A DNA stretch of 64,000 bases from Bacillus sp. T3 (GTDB lineage Bacteria > Bacillota > Bacilli > Bacillales > Cytobacillaceae), in contig NZ_CP137761.1 in NCBI RefSeq assembly GCF_033449965.1, positions 2,480,001 to 2,544,000 on the forward strand. Direction: 5' to 3'. Below the pieces are notes generated by a model, which worked only from the letters and a program-made list of their open reading frames with translations, had not been told where the DNA came from and did not search any database. Every line of letters begins with the position of its first letter. Position 1 is the stretch's first letter. The position numbers and the translations under genes were made by a program. Positions 14,937 to 23,797 of this stretch are shown in pieces.

Positions 14937-15993
14937 ATGGTGAGCGAACAAGAAAAAATACGCCTAACTTCATTATCTTCTAAGGCTGGCTGAGGCTGTA
15001 AAATTGGTCCTGAGGACTTGGCGCAAGTGTTGCGTCTTTTACCAAAACAAGAGCCAGTACCCGAATTATTGGTTGGGCATGAAACATCTGATGATGCTGG
15101 AGTTTTCCAATTAACGGACTCGATCGCGTTAATTCAAACCCTTGATTATTTTACGCCGATTGTGGATGATCCATATAAATTCGGACAAATTGCTGCGGCA
15201 AATGCTTTGAGTGATGTGTATGCGATGGGCGGGGTTCCTAAAACAGTCCTTAACATCGTAGGTTACCCAGTTAAAAAATTGGGACCTGAAATACTATCAG
15301 AAATATTACGAGGGGCAGCAGATAAAGTAAAAGAAAGTGGTGCGGTAACAGTTGGTGGACACTCAATTGATGACCAAGAGCCTAAATTCGGTTTATCTGT
15401 AACGGGAATTGTACATCCAGACCATATTTGGAAAAATATCGGTGCAAAGCCAGGTAATGTACTGGTTTTGACCAAGCCAATTGGGGTTGGTATTCTAACA
15501 ACAGGTATTAAGCGTGGTGCAGTAACAGCTGAGCAAGAACAAATCGTAACAGAAACGATGGCTTATCTTAACAAAATTGCCGCTGAAAGCTTAGCCGGGC
15601 TAAACCCGTTTGCTGTAACTGATGTAACAGGCTTTGGATTATTAGGTCACGGAAGTGAAATGGCTCGAGGAAGTAATGTAAGCTTCGAAATCACACTTTC
15701 AAAAATACCAGGTACTAGAGGGAACCTTTGAATTAGCTGCTCAGGGCGTCATTCCTGGTGGCTCCAAGGCTAATCATAAGTGGCTACTAAATGATGTAGA
15801 GTATAACGGAATCTCAGTAGATGAGCAGTTAGTCCTATGCGATGCTATCACTTCAGGTGGATTACTCGTTGCCCTTGATGAAAGCGAGGCACTTCAATAT
15901 ATTGAAAACTTAAAGCAAAAAGGGCATTCCATCGCTGAAATTGTTGGTATTGTAACAGAAAAGAAAGACAAGTTAATTTATGTGAACCGATAA
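14937..15993 (+). CDS. selD: Selenophosphate synthase with in-frame UGA (Sec19); frameshifted in this sequence
   Basis: SelD makes selenophosphate from selenide and ATP, the selenium donor for SelA. The ATG at 14937 has GGAGGTGG just upstream. The frame meets UGA at 14991-14993 in the context KAG-U-GCKIGPEDL, so Sec19 and Lys22 match the catalytic Cys/Sec and Lys of the family. Further on DDAGVFQL, DYFTPIVDDPY, NALSDVYAMGG and GGHSIDDQEPK are intact. An extra base near 15710 shifts the frame: KIPGTRGNL then stop, where removing one base gives KIPVLEGTFELAAQGVIPGG and a normal end at 15993. The total, 1057 bases, is 352 codons plus one base. It is divergent from the selenoprotein gene. Confidence 0.92.
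15006..15018 (+). promoter_or_regulatory. Candidate SECIS hairpin of selD
   Basis: GGTCC-TGA-GGACT forms five pairs (one G-U) around a three-base loop, starting 12 bases after the Sec codon. It has the same shape as the stronger hairpin after the UGA of the SelW-like gene, though it is weaker and a little closer. Confidence 0.5.
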
Positions 15994-16035
15994 ATACAAT
16001 CGTTATATTGTTGATTAGTATAATGAAAGTAAACA

Positions 16036-16077
16036 AGTAACCCCCCTTTGCCTTGAATATGGCACTGGGGGGTTACT
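16036..16077. terminator. Two-way terminator between selD and pspA
   Basis: AGTAACCCCCC pairs perfectly with GGGGGGTTACT around a 20-base loop. It lies between the convergent selD and pspA genes and can serve both. Confidence 0.88.
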
Positions 16078-16084
16078 TTAGTTA

Positions 16085-16755
16085 TTAAACAGTAGTCGTT
16101 TTCGCTTGTTTAAGTTTTTCAAGCTCTATTTGAACTTCGTCTTGAAGGGCTTTATTTAAATACTGTGCTTCTTTTGATAAATTCATTTCATAAAAGGACT
16201 GTGAAGCACTGGCTTTTGCCTCTAAATTTAATATTTGCTCCTCCATTCGTGCAAAACCTTTAACTGCACTCTCTGGAGAAAACGATGCAAGAGATCCATT
16301 TACTTGATTCGTAACCTCAGCAACATTTGCTCTTGCGATGAGAGCAAGTTTTTTTGTTGAAGCTCCTCGTATGTTTCTTTTAATTTTTTTACTTGTGCAT
16401 AAACGGTTGTCGTTTGCTTTTTTACCGTTTCGTATGTAGCCTTTGCGATCGTCAGTTTTTTCTCCTGAGCAATTTTATCCTGCAATGCAAGTTTCGCAAT
16501 GTCTTCTTCATTTTGATCCACGGCTAATTGCGCTTGTCGAGCTCGCTTTTCAATCACGCTTTGTGCTTCAGTAATCAGGGCTTCATATTTTTTTTCAATA
16601 AAAAGCTGATTAGCTAGGGCATTTTCTCCCTTTTTGATTTCTTCTTCTAACTCTCTTAAATATTGCTTCAACATAGTAGTAGGATCTTCCATCTTATCGA
16701 TTGCACAATTGATATCGGCAACTACTATACTTTTTATTCTTTTAAAAATACCCAT
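16085..16755 (-). CDS. pspA: PspA/LiaH-family phage shock protein; frameshifted in this sequence
   Basis: A PspA/IM30/LiaH-type coiled-coil protein that binds stressed membranes. The first 150 residues (MGIFKRIKSIVVADINCAID, then long charged helices) read well up to EELQQKN. There the frame breaks in a run of seven T (16349-16355; A on the coding strand). An eighth base would restore QQKKLALIARANVAEVTNQV and the final helix, ending KTTTV at 16085, for 223 residues, the family's usual length. It starts one base after the stop of the membrane protein upstream, so the two are surely co-transcribed. Confidence 0.88.
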
Positions 16756-17301
16756 TTATTTTTCCTCCTTATTATTAATACTCCGCTCCCATTCATCAAG
16801 GAAATCTAGCTTTTGTGTTGGTAAAGTAATATAGCTTTCTGGCATATTCATTGATGTGTTTGTTGATTTATTTGACTTATACCAGTAGTAAGCGCCAACT
16901 ATCAGACCTAATAGAACAATCCAGTTTGGTAACAACCCCCAAAGACCGATAAAAAGAAATCCGACGCCAATTCCCTTAACGATTGCCTTTTTAGCTGCCA
17001 GCTTGTAAAGTGTAAATCCAACTCCTGCCAATCCGAAGTAAAACAAGAACGGGAATAATAGGCTACTGTGTGCGGTGTAATCCATTTGAAATCTGTGCTG
17101 GCCTCCCATCATGTACCCCGAAGATCCTCCAAAATGTCCAAATCCGCCATTTTGAAAACCATGTCCGCTGAAACTCTGTCCTGGTGATGAAAAGCCTGCC
17201 ATTGAAGTTGAACTACATTGAAAAACAGCCAACTTCACTAGATGAATGAACACAAGTGCCGCTATTGCAACGGAGATCATCCAAAAAATCTTTTTTTTCA
17301 T
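16756..17301 (-). CDS. Membrane protein upstream of pspA
   Basis: About 181 residues. The second of two adjacent ATGs (17301) is chosen, six bases after GGAGGTG. It has an N-terminal membrane anchor, a Gly/Ser/Phe/His-rich low-complexity stretch (FQNGGFGHFGGSSGYMMGG, residues 50-70), two further membrane segments near 90-135 (LLFPFLFYFGLAGVGFTLY; GFLFIGLWGLLPNWIVLLG) and a charged cytosolic tail. It resembles the small membrane partners that hold PspA/LiaH proteins at the membrane, but no named family is certain. It abuts pspA and follows the HtrA-type protease by 41 bases. Confidence 0.75.
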   Translation of the reverse strand: MKKKIFWMISVAIAALVFIHLVKLAVFQCSSTSMAGFSSPGQSFSGHGFQNGGFGHFGGSSGYMMGGQHRFQMDYTAHSSLLFPFLFYFGLAGVGFTLYKLAAKKAIVKGIGVGFLFIGLWGLLPNWIVLLGLIVGAYYWYKSNKSTNTSMNMPESYITLPTQKLDFLDEWERSINNKEEK

Positions 17302-17342
17302 CATTTCACCTCCTTTCAAATTGGAATGTTCATCTGGGTGAG

Positions 17343-18563
17343 TTATTTAGCTAACGTAACCGTAAACGTTTTTAATTCTCCATTTCGATAAACTTCTAAC
17401 TTCACTTTGTCTCCGACTTTTACATCTGTATAAAGAATTTTTCTTAAATCACTTGCTCCTTCGACCTTTGTTCCATTAAAGGATACAATCACATCTTGGA
17501 CCTCAAGACCTGCTTTACCTGCATTAGAACTTGAATCCACATTTGTTACCATCGTTCCATAGTTAATATTTTCTGGTAGGTCCTGTAGATATTGTGCAGG
17601 GATTTGCTCTAGATCAGCCAGGCTAACTCCTAAGTAAGGTCGAGAAATTTCACCTTTTTCGATCAATTCATTCACAATCGGAATGACATCATTACTAGGG
17701 ATCGCAAAGCCTAAGCCTTCCACACCATCTTCTGAAATTTTCAAGCTGTTAATCCCAATAACAAGCCCTTCCGTATTTAAAAGTGCACCGCCGCTATTGC
17801 CTGGGTTAATAGCCGCATCAGTCTGAATGACATTTAAATCCCATTCTCCACTTGAGGTTGACACTGCCATAGAACGATCGGTTCCGCTAACAATCCCTTG
17901 AGTAACGGTACCTGAAAGATCAAGACCAAGTGGGTTACCGATTGCAACGACCTCATCTCCTGCACGCAATGTTGATGAATCACCAAAGCTGAGCACGGAG
18001 CTCACATATTTACCATCAATTTCTAGTACTGCTAAATCGGTAAGCGCATCAGCACCGATAATTTTTGCCGACGTTTTTTCACCATCCGCAAGCGTAATCT
18101 CCACTTGACTAGCACCTTCAATGACATGATTATTCGTCACGATATAGGCCTTATTTCCATCTTTCTTAAAAATAACTCCTGAGCCTGTCCCGCTTTCGAC
18201 CTCCTGTACTTGCTGGGAAAAACGGTTACTTGACTGTTGAATATTTGATACACCTACGATTGATTGTGATGCAGATGCCACCATGTCGGAAATCGATGAG
18301 CTTTGAGAATTATTTGTTTTTTTTGCTGTAACCGGTGTGGTTTTGGTCGCCACATTGGTAGTTTCTGTTTTTGCGGTTTGTTGAGTTTCGTTCCCAATAT
18401 TAATATTTAATCGATCGAGTACTTGGCTTGAATAAGGACTTGTAATAACGGCAAGGGTTAGCACCGATCCAATAATTCCACCAGTTACAGTTGATACAAA
18501 TTGTTTTCCTTTAGACTGTTTATGAACGACGATTTGACGTTCTTGACCTTCATAATTTTCCAT
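17343..18563 (-). CDS. HtrA/DegP-type membrane-anchored serine protease
   Basis: A 406-residue protease of the HtrA family. A cytosolic N-terminus of about 30 residues precedes one membrane segment (TGGIIGSVLTLAVITS) and a Ser/Thr/Gln-rich linker (about 65-100). The trypsin-like domain has the triad in TNNHVIEG (His about 144), ALTDLAVLEID (Asp about 176) and NPGNSGGALL (Ser about 256). A C-terminal PDZ domain begins with RPYLGVSLADLEQIP. GGAGG precedes the ATG at 18563. It degrades or refolds damaged exported proteins. It lies between an OmpR-type two-component system and pspA, all on one strand, which fits an envelope-stress set like CssRS-HtrA. Confidence 0.92.
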   Translation of the reverse strand: MENYEGQERQIVVHKQSKGKQFVSTVTGGIIGSVLTLAVITSPYSSQVLDRLNINIGNETQQTAKTETTNVATKTTPVTAKKTNNSQSSSISDMVASASQSIVGVSNIQQSSNRFSQQVQEVESGTGSGVIFKKDGNKAYIVTNNHVIEGASQVEITLADGEKTSAKIIGADALTDLAVLEIDGKYVSSVLSFGDSSTLRAGDEVVAIGNPLGLDLSGTVTQGIVSGTDRSMAVSTSSGEWDLNVIQTDAAINPGNSGGALLNTEGLVIGINSLKISEDGVEGLGFAIPSNDVIPIVNELIEKGEISRPYLGVSLADLEQIPAQYLQDLPENINYGTMVTNVDSSSNAGKAGLEVQDVIVSFNGTKVEGASDLRKILYTDVKVGDKVKLEVYRNGELKTFTVTLAK

Positions 18564-18720
18564 GCAAAATACCTCCAAAAATCGAATTTATGTGACCTTC
18601 TTTGTAGAAAATCTAAAGTGATTATTTATCTGCTATCATCTTACCGAGAAAATATGACAAACTTATTAACAAACTTGGAAAAGAAAATGAATAGTCATGA
18701 AAAAATCATTAAAAATGCAA

Positions 18721-18753
18721 AAAAATGACTACCTCGTAAGGCAGTCATTTTTT
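18721..18753 (-). terminator. Intrinsic terminator of the sensor kinase gene
   Basis: AAAAATGACT-CC pairs with GG-AGTCATTTTT around a short loop. It lies just after the kinase stop, so the two-component genes and htrA are probably separate transcripts. Confidence 0.8.
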
Positions 18754-18762
18754 AAAACTCAT

Positions 18763-20178
18763 TTACATTTTCTTATTTGGGATGATGATGACAAACTTTG
18801 TCCCTTGCCCTTGTTGACTGTGAACAGTAATCTCTCCATCGTGTAACTGGACGAGCTGTTTTACGATCGACAAGCCTAAACCAAATTCACCATATTGATT
18901 ATTTTTACGAGACAAATCTGCTTTGTAAAACCTCCGCCAAATCGATTCGATCTCCTCTGGAGGTATCCCAATTCCACTATCTTCAATTTCAATAATTGTT
19001 TGATTTTCTGCTGTTTTTCCGCGCAACCAAATATGTCCATTATTTGTGAATTGAATACTGTTTTTCGTAATATTTATTAAGATTTGAATCATACGGTCAT
19101 AATCTGCATGGACAACTGTTCCAGGTTCTACCTCTACGACTATTTGGTTATTTTTCTCTTCAGCCTGGAACAGAAGAGTTTCCCGAATAATTTCTAGTAA
19201 TTCATCTAATTGTATTTCTTCCTTCATTAATTTAATTTGATTTGAACGAATTTTTTCATAATCAAGATTTTCATTGACTAGTCGAATTAATCGTTTGGTT
19301 TCTTTGCTTACGAGGTTAATCCCTTTTTCCTTATCCTCGTCAGAGATCATTCTGCTTCGCATTCCTTCAATGACACCGCTGATAGTGGTTAACGGTGTCC
19401 GCATTTCATGGGAAACATCAGCCATGAATTGCCGTCTCCGATTTTCTAAACTATCGATTTCGTTGCTTGAACTTTTTAATTTTCCAACCATTTCATTAAA
19501 GTCATTAGCAAGCTCACCAATTTCATCAAAGCTAGACGATGGCAGCTTCACATCATAATTTCCAGTTGAGACCATCGAGGTGGCATCACGAATACCTTGG
19601 ATTCTTCGAACATGAATTTTTGAGAGAATCCAACTCATCAACAACGTAACAGATAATGAAATGATAACGGTATAAAGCAAATAGTCATTGATTTGACTAA
19701 TCATTTCACGTGAACCCTTTACGGGAGAGAATAGCAAAATTCCGCCTAGAAAATTGCCCTCTTTCATGTATGGAACTCCAACAAGGGAAACATCAGAATC
19801 GTATCTTGTGTCCCGCTTCACAACGAGGGTTTCTCCTTCAGTAATGACTTTCCATTCACTCTCTTTTAATTCAATTCTCGGAATTTTGCCGAAGTCAGGA
19901 TAAACGACTCTTCCTTCATTATCAAAAATGATAAAATCAATCTGCCTCGCCTTTAAAAGCGAGCTATATTGATTTAATATTTGTCTGCTTCCAACCTGCA
20001 TTCGGTCAAATTGCCTCAGAATATTTTCACCATAGTTAGTAAGCTCTTCTGCTTTGTTTTTATAAACATAATTCTCAACATAATTGGTAAAGATGATGCT
20101 CAAGATAAGGAAAGCGACGATAAGAATACTAAGATGGCTAATAAAAAGCTGATAAATATACCTGAGCTTAAGCTTCAT
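18763..20178 (-). CDS. Sensor histidine kinase
   Basis: A 471-residue membrane kinase. Membrane segments lie at about 10-33 and 168-185 and flank an extracellular sensor domain of about 130 residues. A HAMP domain follows, then the HisKA box DVSHEMRTPLTTISG (His about 255) and the HATPase_c domain with N box NITKNSIQF, DSGIGIPPEE and GLGLSIVKQL. The start overlaps the end of the response regulator gene by 11 bases, so translation is coupled. Its position before htrA and pspA suggests envelope stress as the signal, but the sensor domain itself is not diagnostic. Confidence 0.93.
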   Translation of the reverse strand: MKLKLRYIYQLFISHLSILIVAFLILSIIFTNYVENYVYKNKAEELTNYGENILRQFDRMQVGSRQILNQYSSLLKARQIDFIIFDNEGRVVYPDFGKIPRIELKESEWKVITEGETLVVKRDTRYDSDVSLVGVPYMKEGNFLGGILLFSPVKGSREMISQINDYLLYTVIISLSVTLLMSWILSKIHVRRIQGIRDATSMVSTGNYDVKLPSSSFDEIGELANDFNEMVGKLKSSSNEIDSLENRRRQFMADVSHEMRTPLTTISGVIEGMRSRMISDEDKEKGINLVSKETKRLIRLVNENLDYEKIRSNQIKLMKEEIQLDELLEIIRETLLFQAEEKNNQIVVEVEPGTVVHADYDRMIQILINITKNSIQFTNNGHIWLRGKTAENQTIIEIEDSGIGIPPEEIESIWRRFYKADLSRKNNQYGEFGLGLSIVKQLVQLHDGEITVHSQQGQGTKFVIIIPNKKM

Positions 20179-20878
20179 CCTCTACCACCGACTCATCAAA
20201 CTTATAGCCTACACCCCAAACGGTTTGAAGGAAGGGCTGCTTTGCTGTGCCAATTTTACTGCGTAACCGTTTAATGTGGACATCGACGGTCCGTTCATCC
20301 CCATAATATTGATAGCCCCAGACACGCTCCAACAGCTGTTCACGCGAAAATACCTGACGGGGATGTTCGATAAAATAATAAAGAAGGTCGAATTCCTTCG
20401 GAGTGAGATTGGTAATCTGTTCATCATTTAGAAATACTTCCCTTGTTTCTTTACTGATTCTAAAAAACTGTGTCTCTAAAAAATGATTACGAAGCGATTC
20501 ATCCTCCTTTGCTGCATTTCCAGCTCGGCGTGAAACTGCTTTGATTCTTGCCATTAACGCGAGTGGACTAAACGGCTTTGTCACATAATCATCGGCACCC
20601 ATCTCAAGCCCTAATACCTGATCGGATTCAGTGTCTTTCGCCGTGAGCATGATAATCGGAATGGTTTTGTTTTCTTCTCGGATTTTCCGGCAAATGGTTA
20701 CTCCATCCATATTAGGCAGCATCCAATCGACGATCAGTAAGTCCCAGTCACCGTCCTTATACCGTTGCAAGCCTTCAAGACCATCATTTACAAATTCACC
20801 TTGTATGCCTTCTTTAAGAAAGAACATTTCAACCATCGAACAAACGCTCTCATTGTCCTCAATCATTAATATTTTCAT
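20168..20878 (-). CDS. OmpR/PhoB-family response regulator
   Basis: A 236-residue regulator. The receiver domain starts MKILMIEDNESV, with phospho-acceptor Asp51 in LLIVDWMLPNMDG, a conserved Thr in MLTAKD and a conserved Lys in VTKPFSP. A winged-helix trans_reg_C domain follows (LTPKEFDLLYYFIEHPRQVFSR, RTVDVHIKRLRSKIG). The ATG at 20878 is chosen because the family begins at MKIL and AGGAAGG lies upstream. Its likely targets nearby are the htrA-pspA genes. Confidence 0.93.
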   Translation of the reverse strand: MKILMIEDNESVCSMVEMFFLKEGIQGEFVNDGLEGLQRYKDGDWDLLIVDWMLPNMDGVTICRKIREENKTIPIIMLTAKDTESDQVLGLEMGADDYVTKPFSPLALMARIKAVSRRAGNAAKEDESLRNHFLETQFFRISKETREVFLNDEQITNLTPKEFDLLYYFIEHPRQVFSREQLLERVWGYQYYGDERTVDVHIKRLRSKIGTAKQPFLQTVWGVGYKFDESVVEDEA

Positions 20879-21123
20879 CCATAACACCTTCCTGTAGGTA
20901 AAGCTTTTACTAAAAAAGCTGATATTTTCTTAAGATAACACATTTATTTTAGAAGTTCTAAATCAAAGGTAAATCGTATTGGCGTAAGGTTCAACCGTTT
21001 TTTCAATTTATCCTAAATATTTAATACAGCAGCAACAGTTTGTTAATAGTTTGTTCATTTCTAGTGGAAAATCTTTAAGTTATTGGGTTTGTAGTAATAT
21101 TCTTACAAAAGAGATCAAAAAAA

Positions 21124-21142
21124 GGATGACCCTGAATCATCC
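21124..21142 (-). terminator. Intrinsic terminator
   Basis: GGATGA pairs with TCATCC around a seven-base loop. On the minus strand seven T follow. It belongs to the gene ending at 21181. Confidence 0.7.
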
Positions 21143-21180
21143 CTTCAATACTTTAATGTATTCTTTTTAACAGTATATCT

Positions 21181-21633
21181 TTACCTTGTATGTGTGGTGG
21201 TTTTCATCCAGCGATCACTTGTTCGTTTTATTTCAACTAATGTATTTTCTCCTGTTTTGTTTTTATAAAAAACATAGCCACTATCATCCTTAACGAAAAT
21301 AGCCGGCCTTCCGACACATCCATCCTGACAGCTGGAATAAACGATGTCTAATAGCGATAAAGAGCCAACATCCGACTTGCCATTGTTTATGATTTCGTCC
21401 GTTGTGACCTCTGTATAACCTTTTAGCTCAACATTAAAGCTTCTTTTAACATTTTCAACGATAGGGATATTGAGCTCCTGAGCATTTTGTTCCATTTGTG
21501 CAAAGGTCACCAAATCATTTTGATAAATAAATTGAATATACCCAACTCGGATGATGAAAAGGGCAAACACACCAGTTAACAGCAGATATATAGTGCGAAC
21601 ACGTTTCTTGGTTCCTTGATTCATTTTGTCCAC
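21181..21633 (-). CDS. Single-pass membrane protein of unknown function
   Basis: A 150-residue protein with a basic N-terminus, one membrane segment (IYLLLTGVFALFIIRVGYIQF, residues 15-35) and an extracellular domain of about 110 residues with two cysteines in SSCQDGCVG. The N-terminal anchor looks like those of penicillin-binding proteins, but no transpeptidase or PASTA domain follows. The GTG start is supported by GGAGGG upstream; an ATG nine bases later is possible. It has no clear partner. I do not recognise the family. Confidence 0.6.
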   Translation of the reverse strand: MDKMNQGTKKRVRTIYLLLTGVFALFIIRVGYIQFIYQNDLVTFAQMEQNAQELNIPIVENVKRSFNVELKGYTEVTTDEIINNGKSDVGSLSLLDIVYSSCQDGCVGRPAIFVKDDSGYVFYKNKTGENTLVEIKRTSDRWMKTTTHTR

Positions 21634-21730
21634 CAGCGTCCCTCCGCAACTTCTTTTCTACTAATATATGCTCGTCTTTTTTTCAATAGAATGAGAAGGG
21701 AAGTTCAAATACGTTTTTTTCAAAATGTTA

Positions 21731-21764
21731 AAAGACCATGAACATTGCAAGGTTCACGGTCTTT
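21731..21764 (-). terminator. Intrinsic terminator of the parvulin gene
   Basis: AAAGACC-TGAAC pairs with GTTCA-GGTCTTT with one mismatch, just after the stop of the gene ending at 21773. Confidence 0.85.
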
Positions 21765-21772
21765 GTCAAGAA

Positions 21773-22654
21773 TTAATATTTTTTTATATCGGCATCTGCT
21801 TTTTTATCCTCTAACCAAGAGGTATACTCCGTTTGCAGTTTTTGATCTATTAGGGTTGCTTTAATTTCTTCTTTATGATCCTCATATTTCGCCTCTGCGG
21901 CATCCTTCTTTTCTACCACTTTAATAATATGGTATCCATAATCAGTTTTGACGGGATCACTTATTTCATTCACAGCTAAAGCAAAAGCAACTTCATCAAA
22001 TTCGGCAACCATTTCACCCTCAGCAAAGAATCCAAGATCCCCACCATTATCCTTAGTGGTCGTGTCGGTTGAATACTCCTTTGCCAACTTGGCGAAATCT
22101 TCACCTTTATCAAGTTTTTCCTTCACTTCTTTAGCCGTGGCTTCATCTTCAACTAATATATGACTCGCCTTTACTTGTTCTCCTTCATTGAAGGTTGCTT
22201 TATTTTCCTCAAAGTATTCTTTCATTTCCTTTTCGGTAACCTTAATCCCTGGCTCTAATAGTTTTTTGGAAGTTAAATAGGATTTAATATCATTTTTTAC
22301 ATAGTCTAGTGTATAGCCACTTGATTCTAACATTGATTCAAAGGCCTCTTTTCCTCCATAAGATTCCTGTAGTGCAGCTATTTCTTCATCGATTTCACTT
22401 GTGGAAACAGAAATTTTTTCTTTATCTGCTTCTTGTTGTATTAATTTTTCAGAGATAAGCGTATCTAATGCTTCTTCTCCATACTGTTCTTCAAGCAGGC
22501 TATACAATTCATCCTTTGTGATTTTCTCACCATTAACTTCTGCAGCTATATCTTTTTTCAAACTGAAATAGGCAATTAGGATGATCGAAGCAACAAGCAA
22601 TACTCCTGATGATATAAATAAAATCCCTTTGCGTGTTTTTAATTTTGCTAACAT
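21773..22654 (-). CDS. PrsA-like peptidyl-prolyl isomerase, membrane-anchored
   Basis: A 293-residue extracellular foldase. After a membrane anchor (residues 11-32) comes a SurA/trigger-factor-like helical region, then a parvulin domain from about 135 to 230 with VKASHILVEDEATAKEV, NGGDLGFFAEGEMV and KTDYGYHIIKV. The C-terminal helix is highly charged. PrsA of B. subtilis is a lipoprotein, but here no cysteine lipobox follows the hydrophobic segment, so this protein is anchored by its transmembrane helix. It helps secreted proteins fold at the membrane-wall interface. AGGAGATG precedes the ATG. Confidence 0.88.
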   Translation of the reverse strand: MLAKLKTRKGILFISSGVLLVASIILIAYFSLKKDIAAEVNGEKITKDELYSLLEEQYGEEALDTLISEKLIQQEADKEKISVSTSEIDEEIAALQESYGGKEAFESMLESSGYTLDYVKNDIKSYLTSKKLLEPGIKVTEKEMKEYFEENKATFNEGEQVKASHILVEDEATAKEVKEKLDKGEDFAKLAKEYSTDTTTKDNGGDLGFFAEGEMVAEFDEVAFALAVNEISDPVKTDYGYHIIKVVEKKDAAEAKYEDHKEEIKATLIDQKLQTEYTSWLEDKKADADIKKY

Positions 22655-22774
22655 AGTTCATCTCCTTAGTGTTTTCGTTCTTCTATATGTTAAACACTAA
22701 ATGTGAACAAATTATTTCAAAACGATGAAAGGGGTATGAAAAATGAAAGTAGTTACCCAATTCCCTTAAAAAAC

Positions 22775-22807
22775 AGCCCGATAGGAGGAATATGTTTCCT
22801 AAAGGGC
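22775..22807 (-). terminator. Intrinsic terminator of kbl-tdh
   Basis: GCCC-AGGAGGAA pairs with TTTCCT-GGGC. On the minus strand it is followed by GTTTTTT. It lies directly after the tdh stop codon. Confidence 0.75.
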
Positions 22808-22814
22808 CGTACGT

Positions 22815-23771
22815 TTAACTAGCTACTGATTTCTTTGGGCCAAGCTTATCAAGCATATCAATCGTCATATCAGGGAGTTTATATTTTGCTGTAAAGCCCC
22901 ATTGTTCGAACGCAGCGCTTGCATCAATGCAGTTTGGCCAGCTATCAGCAATCCGTTGGCGAATCGGATCTACGTTATAATGAAGCTTAAATTCAGGTAT
23001 GTGCTTGCGGATTTCTGCTGCAATCCCCTCTGGATCGAAGCTCATTGCCGTCACATTAAAGGAATTTCGATGCTTTAGCTTAACTGAATCTGCCTCCATT
23101 AAGTCGATTATTGCCGCTAATGCATCTGGCATATACATCATATCCATATAGGTGTCTTTCGCGATATAAGAAGTATAGCTCCCTTGCTTAATCGCATCAT
23201 GGTAGATTTCTACTGCATAATCCGTTGTTCCGCCACCAGGTGGAGTTTTATAGGAAATCAGACCCGGGAACCGTAACCCGCGTGTATCTACGCCATAGCG
23301 AAAATAATAGTAGTCTGACAAAAGTTCGCCTGTTGCTTTATTGATTCCATACATTGTTGTTGGGCGCATGAGAGTGTCTTGTGGGGTGTTATTTTTTGGG
23401 GTTGTTGGGCCAAAAGCGCCAATGGAGCTTGGGGTAAATAACTGACATTGCCAGTGCTTGGCAGTCTCGAGAGCATTAACAAGTCCAGCCATATTCACTT
23501 GCCAGGCTAATAGTGGATTCATTTCTGCTTTTGCCGAAAGAAGTGCAGCTAAGTGGATGATACTATCAACACTGTACTTTTGTGCAAGGCGATACATTGA
23601 ATCACCATTGAGAACATCTAAAATTTCAAATGGACAGGCTTGGATGATTTCGTTATCGGTTGGACGAATATCCGTTGCCAGAACATTATCTTGGCCGTAC
23701 AAACGCCTTAACATCTCGGTTAATTCCGTGCCAATTTGACCTAAGGCTCCTGTAATCATAATTTTTTTCAT
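22815..23771 (-). CDS. tdh: L-threonine 3-dehydrogenase, short-chain (epimerase-like) type
   Basis: A 318-residue NAD-dependent enzyme of the extended SDR class. The Rossmann motif GALGQIG is at residues 8-14 and the catalytic Tyr-x3-Lys lies in MYGINKATGELL (about 142-146), with SSIGAFGP before it. It oxidises L-threonine to 2-amino-3-ketobutyrate, which the neighbouring Kbl cleaves to glycine and acetyl-CoA. This is the SDR-type enzyme, not the zinc alcohol-dehydrogenase type of Escherichia coli. It starts 26 bases after kbl on the same strand. Confidence 0.92.
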   Translation of the reverse strand: MKKIMITGALGQIGTELTEMLRRLYGQDNVLATDIRPTDNEIIQACPFEILDVLNGDSMYRLAQKYSVDSIIHLAALLSAKAEMNPLLAWQVNMAGLVNALETAKHWQCQLFTPSSIGAFGPTTPKNNTPQDTLMRPTTMYGINKATGELLSDYYYFRYGVDTRGLRFPGLISYKTPPGGGTTDYAVEIYHDAIKQGSYTSYIAKDTYMDMMYMPDALAAIIDLMEADSVKLKHRNSFNVTAMSFDPEGIAAEIRKHIPEFKLHYNVDPIRQRIADSWPNCIDASAAFEQWGFTAKYKLPDMTIDMLDKLGPKKSVAS

Positions 23772-23797
23772 TGGATTTCCTCCGATATAAGGAGATA

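Noticed and set aside
18652..18726. A 24-codon plus-strand frame, MTNLLTNLEKKMNSHEKI and on
   Set aside because: There is no Shine-Dalgarno site before its ATG and it runs into the terminator stem of the kinase gene.
21181..21633. Truncated penicillin-binding protein
   Set aside because: Only the membrane anchor looks alike; the outer domain has no PBP motif and the frame is complete with its own start and terminator.
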